The notes under the pieces are model-generated. The model was given only the letters and a program-made list of their open reading frames with translations. It was not told the origin of the DNA and did no database searches. Positions 8,046-16,131 of a stretch of 64,000 nucleotides of DNA are shown one piece after another (the first letter of the stretch is position 1; each line of letters starts with the position of its first letter). The translations under genes and the position numbers were made by a program. The stretch is from JBGPOS01 sp041488155 (GTDB lineage Bacteria > Chloroflexota > Dehalococcoidia > Tepidiformales > Tepidiformaceae): the NCBI GenBank assembly GCA_041488155.1, contig JBGPOS010000007.1, forward strand, positions 12,072-76,071, read 5' to 3'.

Positions 8046-8699
8046 ATGGAAGGGCAGAGCGAGTGGTCTCCGACGCCTGAACGCGAATCAGCTGTCCACG
8101 AGGCGGTACGGCTCACACGGGCGGACGACCCCGCAGCGAAGTCCCGAGAGCAGATCGACGGCGAGCTTCGACGCTTGCTGCAATGGGCCGACGGACGTCC
8201 GTTGACGGAGCGAGCGTACCTTCGCGCGCGGGAGATCATCCAGGAGGCCTATGAGACCTCCACCGAGCTCCAGCTCTCAGCCCTGGCCCGCATCCGCGAC
8301 CAGGAAGCCCAGATCGAACGCCGGGCAAACGAGCTCCTCAGCAACGCGCGCAGGGAGTCGGAGAAACTCGCTTCGCAATCCGGGATGGAGGGCCAGCTCG
8401 CTCTACAGCGGGCTCAACGCTATTCGGACGAGCTGGTGACTGGCGCCAAGGCAGAGGCCGATCGAATCCTGGCCGACGTAAAACAGCAGTCGGAACAGAT
8501 CCTCGAAGAGGCGCGGCGGCAGGCGGCCGAAGTCTACGAAGCCGCGGCCAAGTCCCTTGCTTCGGCGAAGGACCAGCAGGCGGAGATGCGGCGAGTAGAA
8601 GCCGAATTCGACGCCATCGCGGCTGAGCTGCTCCGAAAACTCGGGCTGCCCGGTGAATCGGGCGGGGGCTCGTGGCGGAAGATCCGCAAGCACAAGTAA
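8046..8699 (+). CDS. Coiled-coil protein, DivIVA/SepIVA-like
   Basis: This 217-residue protein is predicted to be almost entirely helical and coiled coil from about residue 50 to 195, rich in Glu, Gln, Ala and Arg (for example ARIRDQEAQIERRANELL and GAKAEADRILADVKQQSEQI). The repeated A-E-A-x-x-I-L-x-x-A pattern is typical of DivIVA-family and ATP synthase b-like coiled coils. ATG 8046 is preceded by GAGAGG at 5 nt. The C-terminus is basic. A role in cell-pole or envelope organisation is inferred from the family style only. It precedes envelope-polysaccharide gene remnants. Confidence 0.65.
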   Translation: MEGQSEWSPTPERESAVHEAVRLTRADDPAAKSREQIDGELRRLLQWADGRPLTERAYLRAREIIQEAYETSTELQLSALARIRDQEAQIERRANELLSNARRESEKLASQSGMEGQLALQRAQRYSDELVTGAKAEADRILADVKQQSEQILEEARRQAAEVYEAAAKSLASAKDQQAEMRRVEAEFDAIAAELLRKLGLPGESGGGSWRKIRKHK

Positions 8700-8785
8700 T
8701 CGCACACCTCAAGGGGCGAACATGATATCGGCAGAGTTCCTCACGATTGGTCCCGGGGGGCTCCCGTTCAACGGGCGGAGTGAGC

Positions 8786-8875
8786 ATGGTGTTCGGTGGC
8801 TACGTGCTGCTGCTCGCGGGCTGTCTCGCGTTTGGCGCGGGCCTGGCGATCTGGCGAAAGCTTGGGCGTGGTTAG
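8786..8875 (+). CDS. Putative 29-residue single-pass membrane peptide
   Basis: ATG 8786 has GGAG 5 nt upstream and encodes a short protein with one hydrophobic segment (GGYVLLLAGCLAFGAGLAIW) followed by a basic tail, a membrane anchor with the tail inside by the positive-inside rule. Its stop overlaps the likely GTG start of the glycosyltransferase at 8868, which suggests coupling. No family is recognised, and a chance frame remains possible. Confidence 0.35.
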   Translation: MVFGGYVLLLAGCLAFGAGLAIWRKLGRG

Positions 8876-10490
8876 CCTTCAACCGGCGCTGCTGACAGCC
8901 ATCTCGTTGTACATCGTTTCTTCGGTGTACGTGCTGTGGATGGCGGCCCTGACAGCGAAGCCTCCGAAGAGCGAGGAGCGACAAGGCAGGCTCTTCTTCG
9001 TGCTGGTCGTGCCGGCGCTCAACGAAGAGTTGGTCATCGCCAACACCGTCCGCCATCTACTTTCGCTGGCCGGAGAGAACTACCTGGTCATGGTCATCGA
9101 CGATGGGTCGGATGACGCCACAGCAGCGGCCGTGAGGGCCTTCAAGGGCCCGAAGGTGAGGCTGGTGACTCGCAGGCCGCCCTTTGCCCGGCTGGGCAAG
9201 GGGGCGGCGCTCAACTACGCCTACGAAGCGATCGTAACTTCCGAGCTCCCCGAGATGTACGGGGAAGACAACATCGTCATGGCCGTGATGGACGCCGACG
9301 GGCAGGTAGAGCCGGACCTGCTCCAGCGAATCGCGGCCTACTTCGGCGCGTCGCAGACCGCCGCCGTACAGACCGCGGTGCGCATGCTCAACGCGAAGGA
9401 GAACCTCATAACGCGCTGGCAGCAGTACGAGTTCGTGACGTTCAACTGGATCTTTTCGCGGGCCCGTGAATCGATTGGCAGCGGCAGCCTCGGAGGCAAC
9501 GGCCAGTTCGTCCGGCTGTCGGCGCCGACATCGCTGGGCGGGCAACCCTGGACGGACTGCCTCACAGAGGACCTCGACCTGGGCCTGCGGCTGATGCTCA
9601 AAGGCTGGCCGAACCACTACGCACACGAAGCGAAGGTTTACCAGCAGGCCGTGAGCTCGCTCCGACCGTTGGTGCGGCAGCGCTCACGTTGGTTCCAGGG
9701 GCACCTTTCGTGCTGGCGCCACGTGCCCGCGATTCTCGTCCACGACATGCCGGCCTTTCGCAAGGCCGACGTGCTGAACTACCTCCTCGCCGCCGCGCTT
9801 GTGCTTCCTCTCGGCCTGGTTTCGCTGGCTGGCATCCTGGTGATGGTGGCCTCGGCAACGCTTTCGTTCGCGCCCTGATCCTTCCTGACACTTCCAGACA
9901 CGCCGTCCGCGTGGATCGAGTGGTACGTGCTTGGACTCGGAGGGGCGCCGATCTTCGCCTACGCCCTCTGGCGCGAAGGCGAGCATTCTCGCCTCGGTGC
10001 GCTGGCCTGGGCGCACGTCTTCCTGTTTGGAAGCTACATCTGGCTGGTGTCGGCGATCGTCGCCTTCCGGCGGATGCTCCAGAAGAAAGCCGGCTGGGTG
10101 AAGACCTCCCGGACTCCGATGGTGGCCGTGGGCGCCGATGCCGAGAGTTCCGGGGAAGACGTGGGGCGGATGCGCTACCTCGCCAACGAACGAGGCGTGA
10201 CCTGGCGAGGAGATTCGCCAGAACTCCTCCCGCTTCGCCCTCAGAACTTCTTGCCGCGTTTTTCGGAGGACCGAGCCGACGGTCGCCCAGTGTACGGGAC
10301 TTCTGCAGGACCGCCGGGTGGTGTCAGCGACTGCGTGACCCTCGCCAGGGGTGAGGCTCACCTTCGGCGTTTGGCACAGATACTCGAACTCGCGGGGGTC
10401 GGACCGGCCGAGGGCCGCGCCGCAATTCGGACCCGCGCCACAACGGAGATTGACCTTATCGCGACGCCCACCGCCGTCCGCCTCCACTAA
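8868..10490 (+). pseudogene. GT2 membrane glycosyltransferase interrupted by in-frame TGA at 9876-9878
   Basis: This is a BcsA/N-acetylglucosaminyltransferase-like GT2. It has an N-terminal membrane helix, the nucleotide-sugar segment VVPALNEELVIANTVRHLL, VIDDGSDDAT, the metal motif VMDADGQVEPDLL, the acceptor motif TEDLDLGLRL and the processive-type motif RQRSRWFQGHL. After a C-terminal helix the frame hits TGA at 9876, then continues in frame with two further membrane segments (APIFAYALW and the FLFGSYIWLVSAIVAF helix) and KKAGWVKTSRTP, which matches the normal end of such enzymes. So the stop is secondary: a nonsense mutation or sequence error. The last ~110 codons to 10490 look non-coding. 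GTG 8868 was chosen because it overlaps the upstream small gene. Confidence 0.75.
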
Positions 10491-10557
10491 ACCGACACCA
10501 TCGCAAGCGTTTTCGAACTTGCTGAGAGGGAGTCTCTGTGCCCGAACGTACCGCCGA

Positions 10558-10830
10558 CCGCCGGCTCTCGGCAGACCGGTGCTCGTCCTGCGGGACGAAA
10601 CGGAACGTCCGGAAGGGGTCGAGGCTGGCGCGGCGCTGCTGGTGGGCCCGCATCGTGGCGCGATCGTCGAAGCAGCCTCGCGCCTTCTTAGCGATCCGGT
10701 CGCGTACGGTCAGATGGCGAAGTGCCGTTCACTCTACGGGGACGGACAGACGGGGAAGCGCATTGTGGACATCCTCCTGGGCAGTGGGGCATGCAGCCCG
10801 AAGGCGGCCCAGGCCGTGGCCGTCTCGTAG
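10558..10830 (+). pseudogene. 3' remnant of non-hydrolysing UDP-GlcNAc 2-epimerase (WecB-like)
   Basis: Only about the last 85 residues of the family are present: PALGRPVLVLRDETERPEGV, then a LLVGPHRGAIV stretch and YGDGQTGKRIVDILL. In the intact ~370-residue enzyme these form the end of the second Rossmann domain that binds UDP. Upstream sequence in the same frame is low-complexity and unrelated, and no start codon with a ribosome site precedes the homology. The gene was probably lost by a deletion joining it to the glycosyltransferase region. Confidence 0.7.
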
Positions 10831-10898
10831 CAAGAGCGATTCCAGGGCTCAAGTCGTTCATGGCTCCATGCGCCGGCAGGATGCTGTCTTCAGCGGGC

Positions 10899-10904
10899 TA
10901 CAAT
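10899..10904 (+). promoter_or_regulatory. -10 box of leaderless exonuclease gene
   Basis: TACAAT lies 10 nt before GTG 10915. Transcription would start near 10911-10912, giving a message with almost no 5' leader. No ribosome-binding site precedes either candidate start. Confidence 0.5.
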
Positions 10905-10914
10905 GGAACTGCAC

Positions 10915-11916
10915 GTGTTTCTCATCGCCGACGGTAACAACCTCGCCTGGGCGGGCTTTCACGCCCTGCGCAAACCGATGGGCGCCGAGACGCCGGGCCA
11001 GAAGATTCGGGCGACGCTGCTCGGCCTGACGCAGAGCGTGATCGGACTCGTGGTGCGGGCCGGGGAACCTCCGTCGGATGGGCCAGCGGGGACCCGCCCG
11101 CTGTGGGCGCGATCGGTGACGCGTATGGCGATCGCCTTCGACGAGGGCCGGCCTTTGCGCCGAAGGACGATCTTCCCGGGCTACCAACTGGGTCGCGAAA
11201 GCAACCCTTCGTTCGCCGAGAACGAGGCCTTCGTGCTCGAAGGGATCAGACAGTTCATCGAAGCGGCGGCCTGCCTGCCGATGGAGATCCTCCGGGGGGT
11301 GAACACCGAGGCCGACGACCTGGTGGCGGCGCTCGTGACGCAGTCGGATGCACCCGCGGTCCGCATCGCATCGACGGATCGCGACTTCCTCCAGCTCGTG
11401 GACGAGCGGGTGTCGGTGTATTCGCCGGTGAAGCGAATCGTGATCGACCCCTCCAACTTTACTGCGGCGACGGCCCCGACTGACTCGGATGGCCGGGCCG
11501 TCGCTTTTCCTCGCGAACGCTACCTCGACTACCGGGTGGCCAGCGGCGATCCCAGCGACGACCTCACGGGCATCCCCGGGGTGGGAGCCATCACCGCCGC
11601 GCGGCTCCTGGCGGCGGCGCCGCTCGACGCATACCTGGACAAGCCGAGGCTGGCCGTCGCCACGCTCGACCGGCGGAACGCGAAGCTCGAGACGGCTCTA
11701 GCTTCGGGAGCTGCCCGTGAGGTGGTTGACCGAAACCGCCGGTTAATGGACCTCCGCCTCGGGGCCCAGAGCTTCCCCCGGTTGGGGGAGCTCAGGCGCT
11801 TCGGCGAGTGGAACGAAACAGGGTTCCGGGGCTGGCTCGCCGAGCAGCGGGTCGCGGGGATCGAAGTAGAGTCGGCCTGCGCCGCCCTCGGAGCCCTCGC
11901 GAAGGGGGTTAGCTGA
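10915..11916 (+). CDS. 5'-3' exonuclease (FEN/DNA polymerase I 5'-nuclease-like)
   Basis: This 333-residue protein has the 5'-nuclease layout: IADGNNLAWAGFHALR at the N-terminus (first metal Asp), EADDLVAALV near residue 140 and the following DRDFLQLVDE acids, then the helix-3-turn-helix DPSDDLTGIPGVGAITAARL that grips DNA. It is separate from any polymerase domain. An ATG at 10903 is in frame but overlaps the -10 box, so GTG 10915 fits a leaderless start and places the metal-binding Asp close to the N-terminus as in the family. It probably removes flaps or RNA primers. The region 95-115 is longer than in T4 RNase H-type enzymes. Confidence 0.88.
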   Translation: MFLIADGNNLAWAGFHALRKPMGAETPGQKIRATLLGLTQSVIGLVVRAGEPPSDGPAGTRPLWARSVTRMAIAFDEGRPLRRRTIFPGYQLGRESNPSFAENEAFVLEGIRQFIEAAACLPMEILRGVNTEADDLVAALVTQSDAPAVRIASTDRDFLQLVDERVSVYSPVKRIVIDPSNFTAATAPTDSDGRAVAFPRERYLDYRVASGDPSDDLTGIPGVGAITAARLLAAAPLDAYLDKPRLAVATLDRRNAKLETALASGAAREVVDRNRRLMDLRLGAQSFPRLGELRRFGEWNETGFRGWLAEQRVAGIEVESACAALGALAKGVS

Positions 11917-11957
11917 GCGTTCGTCGTGACCTGCGGCAGTTGTAGACTGTTCGAGCG

Positions 11958-12034
11958 GGGCGATTAGCTCAGTTGGTTAGAGCACTTCGCTTACACCGAA
12001 GGGGTCGGGGGTTCGAGCCCCTCATCGCCCACCA
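11958..12034 (+). tRNA. tRNA-Val (TAC)
   Basis: A full cloverleaf: acceptor GGGCGAT/ATCGCCC, D arm GCTC...GAGC, anticodon stem CTTCG/CGAAG around loop CTTACAC (anticodon TAC), T arm with GTTCGAG, and an encoded CCA end at 12032-12034. A TAGACT -10-like box at 11943-11948 sits 9 nt upstream. Confidence 0.96.
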
Positions 12035-12275
12035 CTCCCCGAACTGCCTCCGTACACTTCCTCCCACCCAAGAGGCACTCTCCGAGTGGCGTTCGACTGA
12101 GCGGGCCGGCGCAGTGTCTGCTTGGTGACAACTCGGGTTACGGAACCCCGCGCGAACCGCGCCTCGCGACCGCCTGCCGATTCTTCATCTGCGGGGATCG
12201 CAGGCAGGCTCGTCGTATCGAGCGCTGCCGGCGGCGCGGAAATCGGCCCTCCCCGCTTGCTGGGAGGCGCTTCGC

Positions 12276-13019
12276 ATGGGAATGGTCGCGACGGATGGAC
12301 TGCCGCCACTGGTCGGCCTTCGCGTGCTCATCATTGCCCATGGGCTGGAGCTGCCCTACGACCGCGCACGCAGGCTCGACGCCTTTGGCTACCGTATGAG
12401 CGGCTGTGGCGACCCGCGGCGGGCGGTCGAGGCCATACGCGAACACTCCCCCGGGGCGATCGTCGTCGATCTCGGGCGAAGCGCTGACTCACCGGGCGAG
12501 ATCGTCTCCAATATCCGCAAAGTGAGCGAGGCGCCGGTGCTTGTGGTGGGTTCGACCGGCACCTATTCCGAGATGCTGCGCTGTCTCGAATCGGGCGCCG
12601 ACGACTACTGCCGCCCCGGCTGCCAGACGGACGAAATAGACATTCGACTTCGCGCGCTCTTTCGCCGCATCGGGTCGACTCCACGAGTTACCGACTCCCT
12701 GGGAGACGTGCTGCGCGTGGGCGAAATCGAAGTCGACGTGCCGGGCAAGACGGTAAGAAAGCGTGGCGAGGTGGTCTCGCTTTCGCCGATCGAGTTCAGG
12801 CTGCTGGTAACGCTCGCCGAGCACCGCGGGCAGGTGATCCCTTCGAAGGCACTCATTTCGCGAGTGTGGGGCGCGCAGTGCGCCGGCGAGTCCCACTACC
12901 TGCGTCTCTACGTCCGCTACCTGCGGCAGAAGCTCGAGGACGACCCGAGCCAGCCGCGCTACATCGTCAACCGCTGGGGCGCCGGTTATTCACTCGAGGA
13001 GCCCCTCCACGCGGCCTGA
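12276..13019 (+). CDS. OmpR/PhoB-family response regulator with atypical receiver
   Basis: This is a 247-residue protein. Residues ~14-130 fold like a receiver domain; a possible phospho-acceptor Asp is in AIVVDLGRS and GADDYCRPG matches the alpha4-beta5 region. The usual N-terminal acidic pair is absent (LIIAHGLE) and the conserved Lys of the K-P-F motif is replaced (RPGCQ). Residues ~145-243 are a winged helix: SPIEFRLLVTLAEHRGQVIP, then YLRLYVRYLRQKLEDDP, then VNRWGAGYSLEEP. DNA binding is therefore likely, but classical phosphorylation is doubtful. No histidine kinase is adjacent. The 241-bp gap upstream to tRNA-Val shows no clear promoter. Confidence 0.88.
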   Translation: MGMVATDGLPPLVGLRVLIIAHGLELPYDRARRLDAFGYRMSGCGDPRRAVEAIREHSPGAIVVDLGRSADSPGEIVSNIRKVSEAPVLVVGSTGTYSEMLRCLESGADDYCRPGCQTDEIDIRLRALFRRIGSTPRVTDSLGDVLRVGEIEVDVPGKTVRKRGEVVSLSPIEFRLLVTLAEHRGQVIPSKALISRVWGAQCAGESHYLRLYVRYLRQKLEDDPSQPRYIVNRWGAGYSLEEPLHAA

Positions 13020-13083
13020 CCTTCGGTAGACGGCGGTGCCGTTCGCGGCTCATGATCGTTGACCCTCAGAAGCAGGAGCCAAC

Positions 13084-13608
13084 GTGACGCCCCACGAGAT
13101 CCTTCGAACGAGCCTCAAGTCGATGCACAGCCTGCTCGACGACGCCGTCAACGGGATGACGGCCGCGCAATTCAACTTCCGTCCGAGCGAGGGCGGCGTG
13201 AGCGCCTTCTTCAGCCTCTGGCACTACGTCCGGACGGAGGACAACATCGTCAATTTCGTGACGCAGCGGAAGCCCACGGTCTGGCTCGAGGGCGGGTACG
13301 ACACGCGCTTTGGGCTGCCCCGGACGAACCAGGGCACCGGCATGACGACCGAGGAAGCCAACGCTGTCCGAATCTCAGACGTGCCGGGCTGGCAGCAGTA
13401 CCAGGCCCAAGTCTGGGTCGCGACTGACGCTTACCTCGCCGGCATGTCGCCCGAGGAGTTCGAGGAACGCAAGGTGACGATCAAGCCGCTCGGCGAAATG
13501 TCGCTCTGGAACGGTCTGTACGGCGTTTGTCTGAGCCACGGCTACCGCCACGTCGGCGAAATCGAATACGTGCGCGGCGTGCAGGGCCTCGGGGGGCTGA
13601 CGATCTAA
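13084..13608 (+). CDS. DinB-superfamily protein
   Basis: This 174-residue four-helix-bundle protein has the DinB metal triad pattern: a His in FFSLWHYVRTEDN near residue 47 and two His in LSHGYRHVGEIEYVRG near 150. DinB/YfiT proteins act as thiol-dependent transferases or damage-induced proteins of mostly unknown substrate. The start is GTG 13084 with CAGGAG 5 nt upstream. The stop region overlaps the convergent GNAT gene by 4 nt. Confidence 0.82.
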   Translation: MTPHEILRTSLKSMHSLLDDAVNGMTAAQFNFRPSEGGVSAFFSLWHYVRTEDNIVNFVTQRKPTVWLEGGYDTRFGLPRTNQGTGMTTEEANAVRISDVPGWQQYQAQVWVATDAYLAGMSPEEFEERKVTIKPLGEMSLWNGLYGVCLSHGYRHVGEIEYVRGVQGLGGLTI

Positions 13609-14372
13609 CGCGCCATGCGGACGTAGCGAAAGACCTCCCGGAAGCCCATACGCTGGTAGACCGGCTCGCCCATTCGGGATGCTTCCAGGCAGGCGGCCGT
13701 TGCCCCGAGTTCGACCCCGGCGGAGATCGCGGCGGTCGTCATCGCCGTTCCGAGGCCGCGCCGCCTTGCCGACGGAGCGACGTAGACGTTGGTCACCCCC
13801 ACCATCTCGGCGCTCACGACAGCCATCGATCGAGCCACGGGCGCATCGTCGACCAGGCCCACGAACAGGCGTATCCCCGGGGTTGATAGCACCGCGGCGG
13901 CGAGCGCCTCGTCTGCCGCGCGGTGGGCTGCATGGCGGGCGGGTTCCTCCGCTTCCACGGAAGCATAGGCCGAGACGCCGGCGCTGTCGGTCACGGTCTG
14001 GACCTCGAGTCCTGGCCCTCGCCCGCAGTCCAGCGGAAGCGGGGAGAGCAGCATGGCCGGCTGGCTCCGAAGCTCGCGATAGCCGCGCTCGCGGGCGGCG
14101 GCGAGCAGCGCGTCGTCGTCGGGGTCGCGCAGTGAGAGGACGAACGGCGCTCCTCGGCGGTCGAACCAGGCCTCAGCAGCGGCAAGAGCGGTCGCCGGGC
14201 GGCGAACTGGCGCTAACCTCAGCGCCAGGTTGAACTCCTGCGTTCCGACTCCACTGTCGTAGAGCAGCCAGGGCCCGGCGCGCTCGACGCAGCTTTCGGA
14301 TAGAGCATCCGCCACGGTCTGCAGCGCGTGGATGGTGTTGAGGTGCATCGCCCGCTTGAGGCCGCGGTCCAT
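13605..14372 (-). CDS. GNAT N-acetyltransferase (two-part)
   Basis: This 255-residue protein has a C-terminal GNAT fold from about residue 125. The acetyl-CoA loop is VTNVYVAPSARRRGLGTAMT, and the final LEASRMGEPVYQRMGFREVF matches the beta6-alpha4 end. The first ~120 residues resemble a degenerate GNAT-like half, as in tandem GNAT proteins. The open frame runs much further upstream, to 14969, but that part is antisense to the FTR-like gene, so ATG 14372 was chosen. The substrate is unknown. Confidence 0.8.
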   Translation of the reverse strand: MDRGLKRAMHLNTIHALQTVADALSESCVERAGPWLLYDSGVGTQEFNLALRLAPVRRPATALAAAEAWFDRRGAPFVLSLRDPDDDALLAAARERGYRELRSQPAMLLSPLPLDCGRGPGLEVQTVTDSAGVSAYASVEAEEPARHAAHRAADEALAAAVLSTPGIRLFVGLVDDAPVARSMAVVSAEMVGVTNVYVAPSARRRGLGTAMTTAAISAGVELGATAACLEASRMGEPVYQRMGFREVFRYVRMAR

Positions 14373-14462
14373 CGCTCCATCGTAGCCCTCGGGCCGCGCG
14401 GGCAGGACACTGCGGCGGGGAAGCCCTACGCTACCTTGCCAACGCCATCGTGGAGTGCGCCC

Positions 14463-14909
<447 letters not shown>

Positions 14910-14980
14910 CGGCTGCCCGGCAAGGCAATCCGCGAGCTCGAAGCGGGCGTATTGCGTTTTGAACCCCACTGGAGACTGCC

Positions 14981-15943
14981 ATGAACGCCCACCAGAGCTA
15001 CCTGATCGAAGAATTCGCCGAGGATTACCAGGCTCATCGGCTGTCCCGGCGCGACCTGCTGCGCCGGACGCTCATCATCACCGGCAGTATCCCCGCGACG
15101 GCGTCAGTCCTCCTGGCGCTGGGGTGTGGAGGAGACGACGACAAGGGCTCTGCGACGGCCGTATCGCCAACGAAGCGAGCCGCGGCGGATGCCTCGGCCG
15201 CAGCCACGGCGACCTCGGCGCCTTCGCAGACGGCGGTGGCAGCCACGGCGGGGGTCGACGCGAAGGAAGTCCGGTTCAAAGGGCCCGCGAGCGACATCAT
15301 CGCCTACCAGGCGCTGCCATCGAAACCCGGCGCGAAGTTCGCGGCCGTGGTCGTCGTGCACGAAAATCGCGGTCTCAACGATCACATTCGTGACATCGCC
15401 CGGCGCTACGCAAAGGAAGGATTCGCCGCTCTCGCGGTCGATCTCCTGTCGCGAAGCGGGGGCACGAAGAGCGACGACAATGAGAACAGCGGCCTGCTCG
15501 GCCGGGCGAACCCCGACGATCTCGTGGCCGACCTCGTCGCAGCGGTGAACTACCTCAAGGCGCAGGCGTTCGTGGTGCCGGGCAGCCTGGGGGTGACCGG
15601 CTTTTGCTTCGGAGGCGGCTATACCTTCGAACTCGCGATCGCGAGTCCCGACATCAAGGCGGCGGTGCCGTATTACGGCACGGTCCGAAAGCTGGACGAC
15701 CTCGCGAAGACGAAGGCGGCGATCCTCGCAATCTACGGCGGCGACGACACACGGGTGACAGCATCGAGTGAGCCCGTCCGCCAGAAGCTGGCGGAGTCGG
15801 GGAAGACGGTCCAGGTCAAGGTCTATGCCGGGGCGAACCACGCGTTCTTCAACGACACCGGCCCGCGCTACAACGAGGCGGCGGCCAAGGACGCCTGGCA
15901 GATCACGCTCGACTGGTTCAGAAGGTACCTCCCCACGGCCTGA
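14981..15943 (+). CDS. Tat-exported lipoprotein, dienelactone hydrolase family
   Basis: This 320-residue alpha/beta hydrolase has a twin-arginine motif (LSRRDLLRR, residues 22-30), a hydrophobic stretch and a lipobox ending LALGC, so it is probably folded inside and anchored outside the membrane. A Thr/Ala-rich linker spans about residues 55-95. The catalytic triad of dienelactone hydrolases is visible: nucleophile Cys in GVTGFCFGGGY, Asp in YGGDDTRV and His in GANHAFFND. The likely reaction is hydrolysis of a lactone or ester; the substrate is unknown. It ends 12 nt before a convergent remnant gene. Confidence 0.88.
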   Translation: MNAHQSYLIEEFAEDYQAHRLSRRDLLRRTLIITGSIPATASVLLALGCGGDDDKGSATAVSPTKRAAADASAAATATSAPSQTAVAATAGVDAKEVRFKGPASDIIAYQALPSKPGAKFAAVVVVHENRGLNDHIRDIARRYAKEGFAALAVDLLSRSGGTKSDDNENSGLLGRANPDDLVADLVAAVNYLKAQAFVVPGSLGVTGFCFGGGYTFELAIASPDIKAAVPYYGTVRKLDDLAKTKAAILAIYGGDDTRVTASSEPVRQKLAESGKTVQVKVYAGANHAFFNDTGPRYNEAAAKDAWQITLDWFRRYLPTA

Positions 15944-15955
15944 AGCCCGCCGGCC

Positions 15956-16126
15956 TCAGTCGAGATAGAGGCGGAACCCGACCGACGACGGGGCGAACCC
16001 GAAATCAGCGTAGAAGCGGTGAGCCTCGACGCGCTGGGTCGCGCTCTGGAGCTGGACCAGGGCGAGGAGCCGATCCAGGTCCCGCGCAGTGGCAGGACGG
16101 ACGATCGCCGAGTTCGGAAAAGCCAC
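15956..16126 (-). pseudogene. GNAT acetyltransferase remnant with internal deletion
   Basis: A 56-codon frame from GTG 16126 joins the start of a GNAT protein (AIVRPATARDLDRLLALVQL) directly to its end (QRVEAHRFYADFGFAPSS and a short tail). The central ~80-90 residues, including the acetyl-CoA loop, are missing, so the product cannot be an active enzyme. The frame itself is intact, so the deletion was in frame. It lies 5 nt downstream of sucC on the same strand. Confidence 0.6.
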
Positions 16127-16131
16127 GACGC

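Noticed and set aside
9876..9878. TGA in the GT2 gene read as a second selenocysteine codon
   Set aside because: The position is in a loop between membrane helices where homologues have no Cys, and I saw no convincing SECIS hairpin after it.
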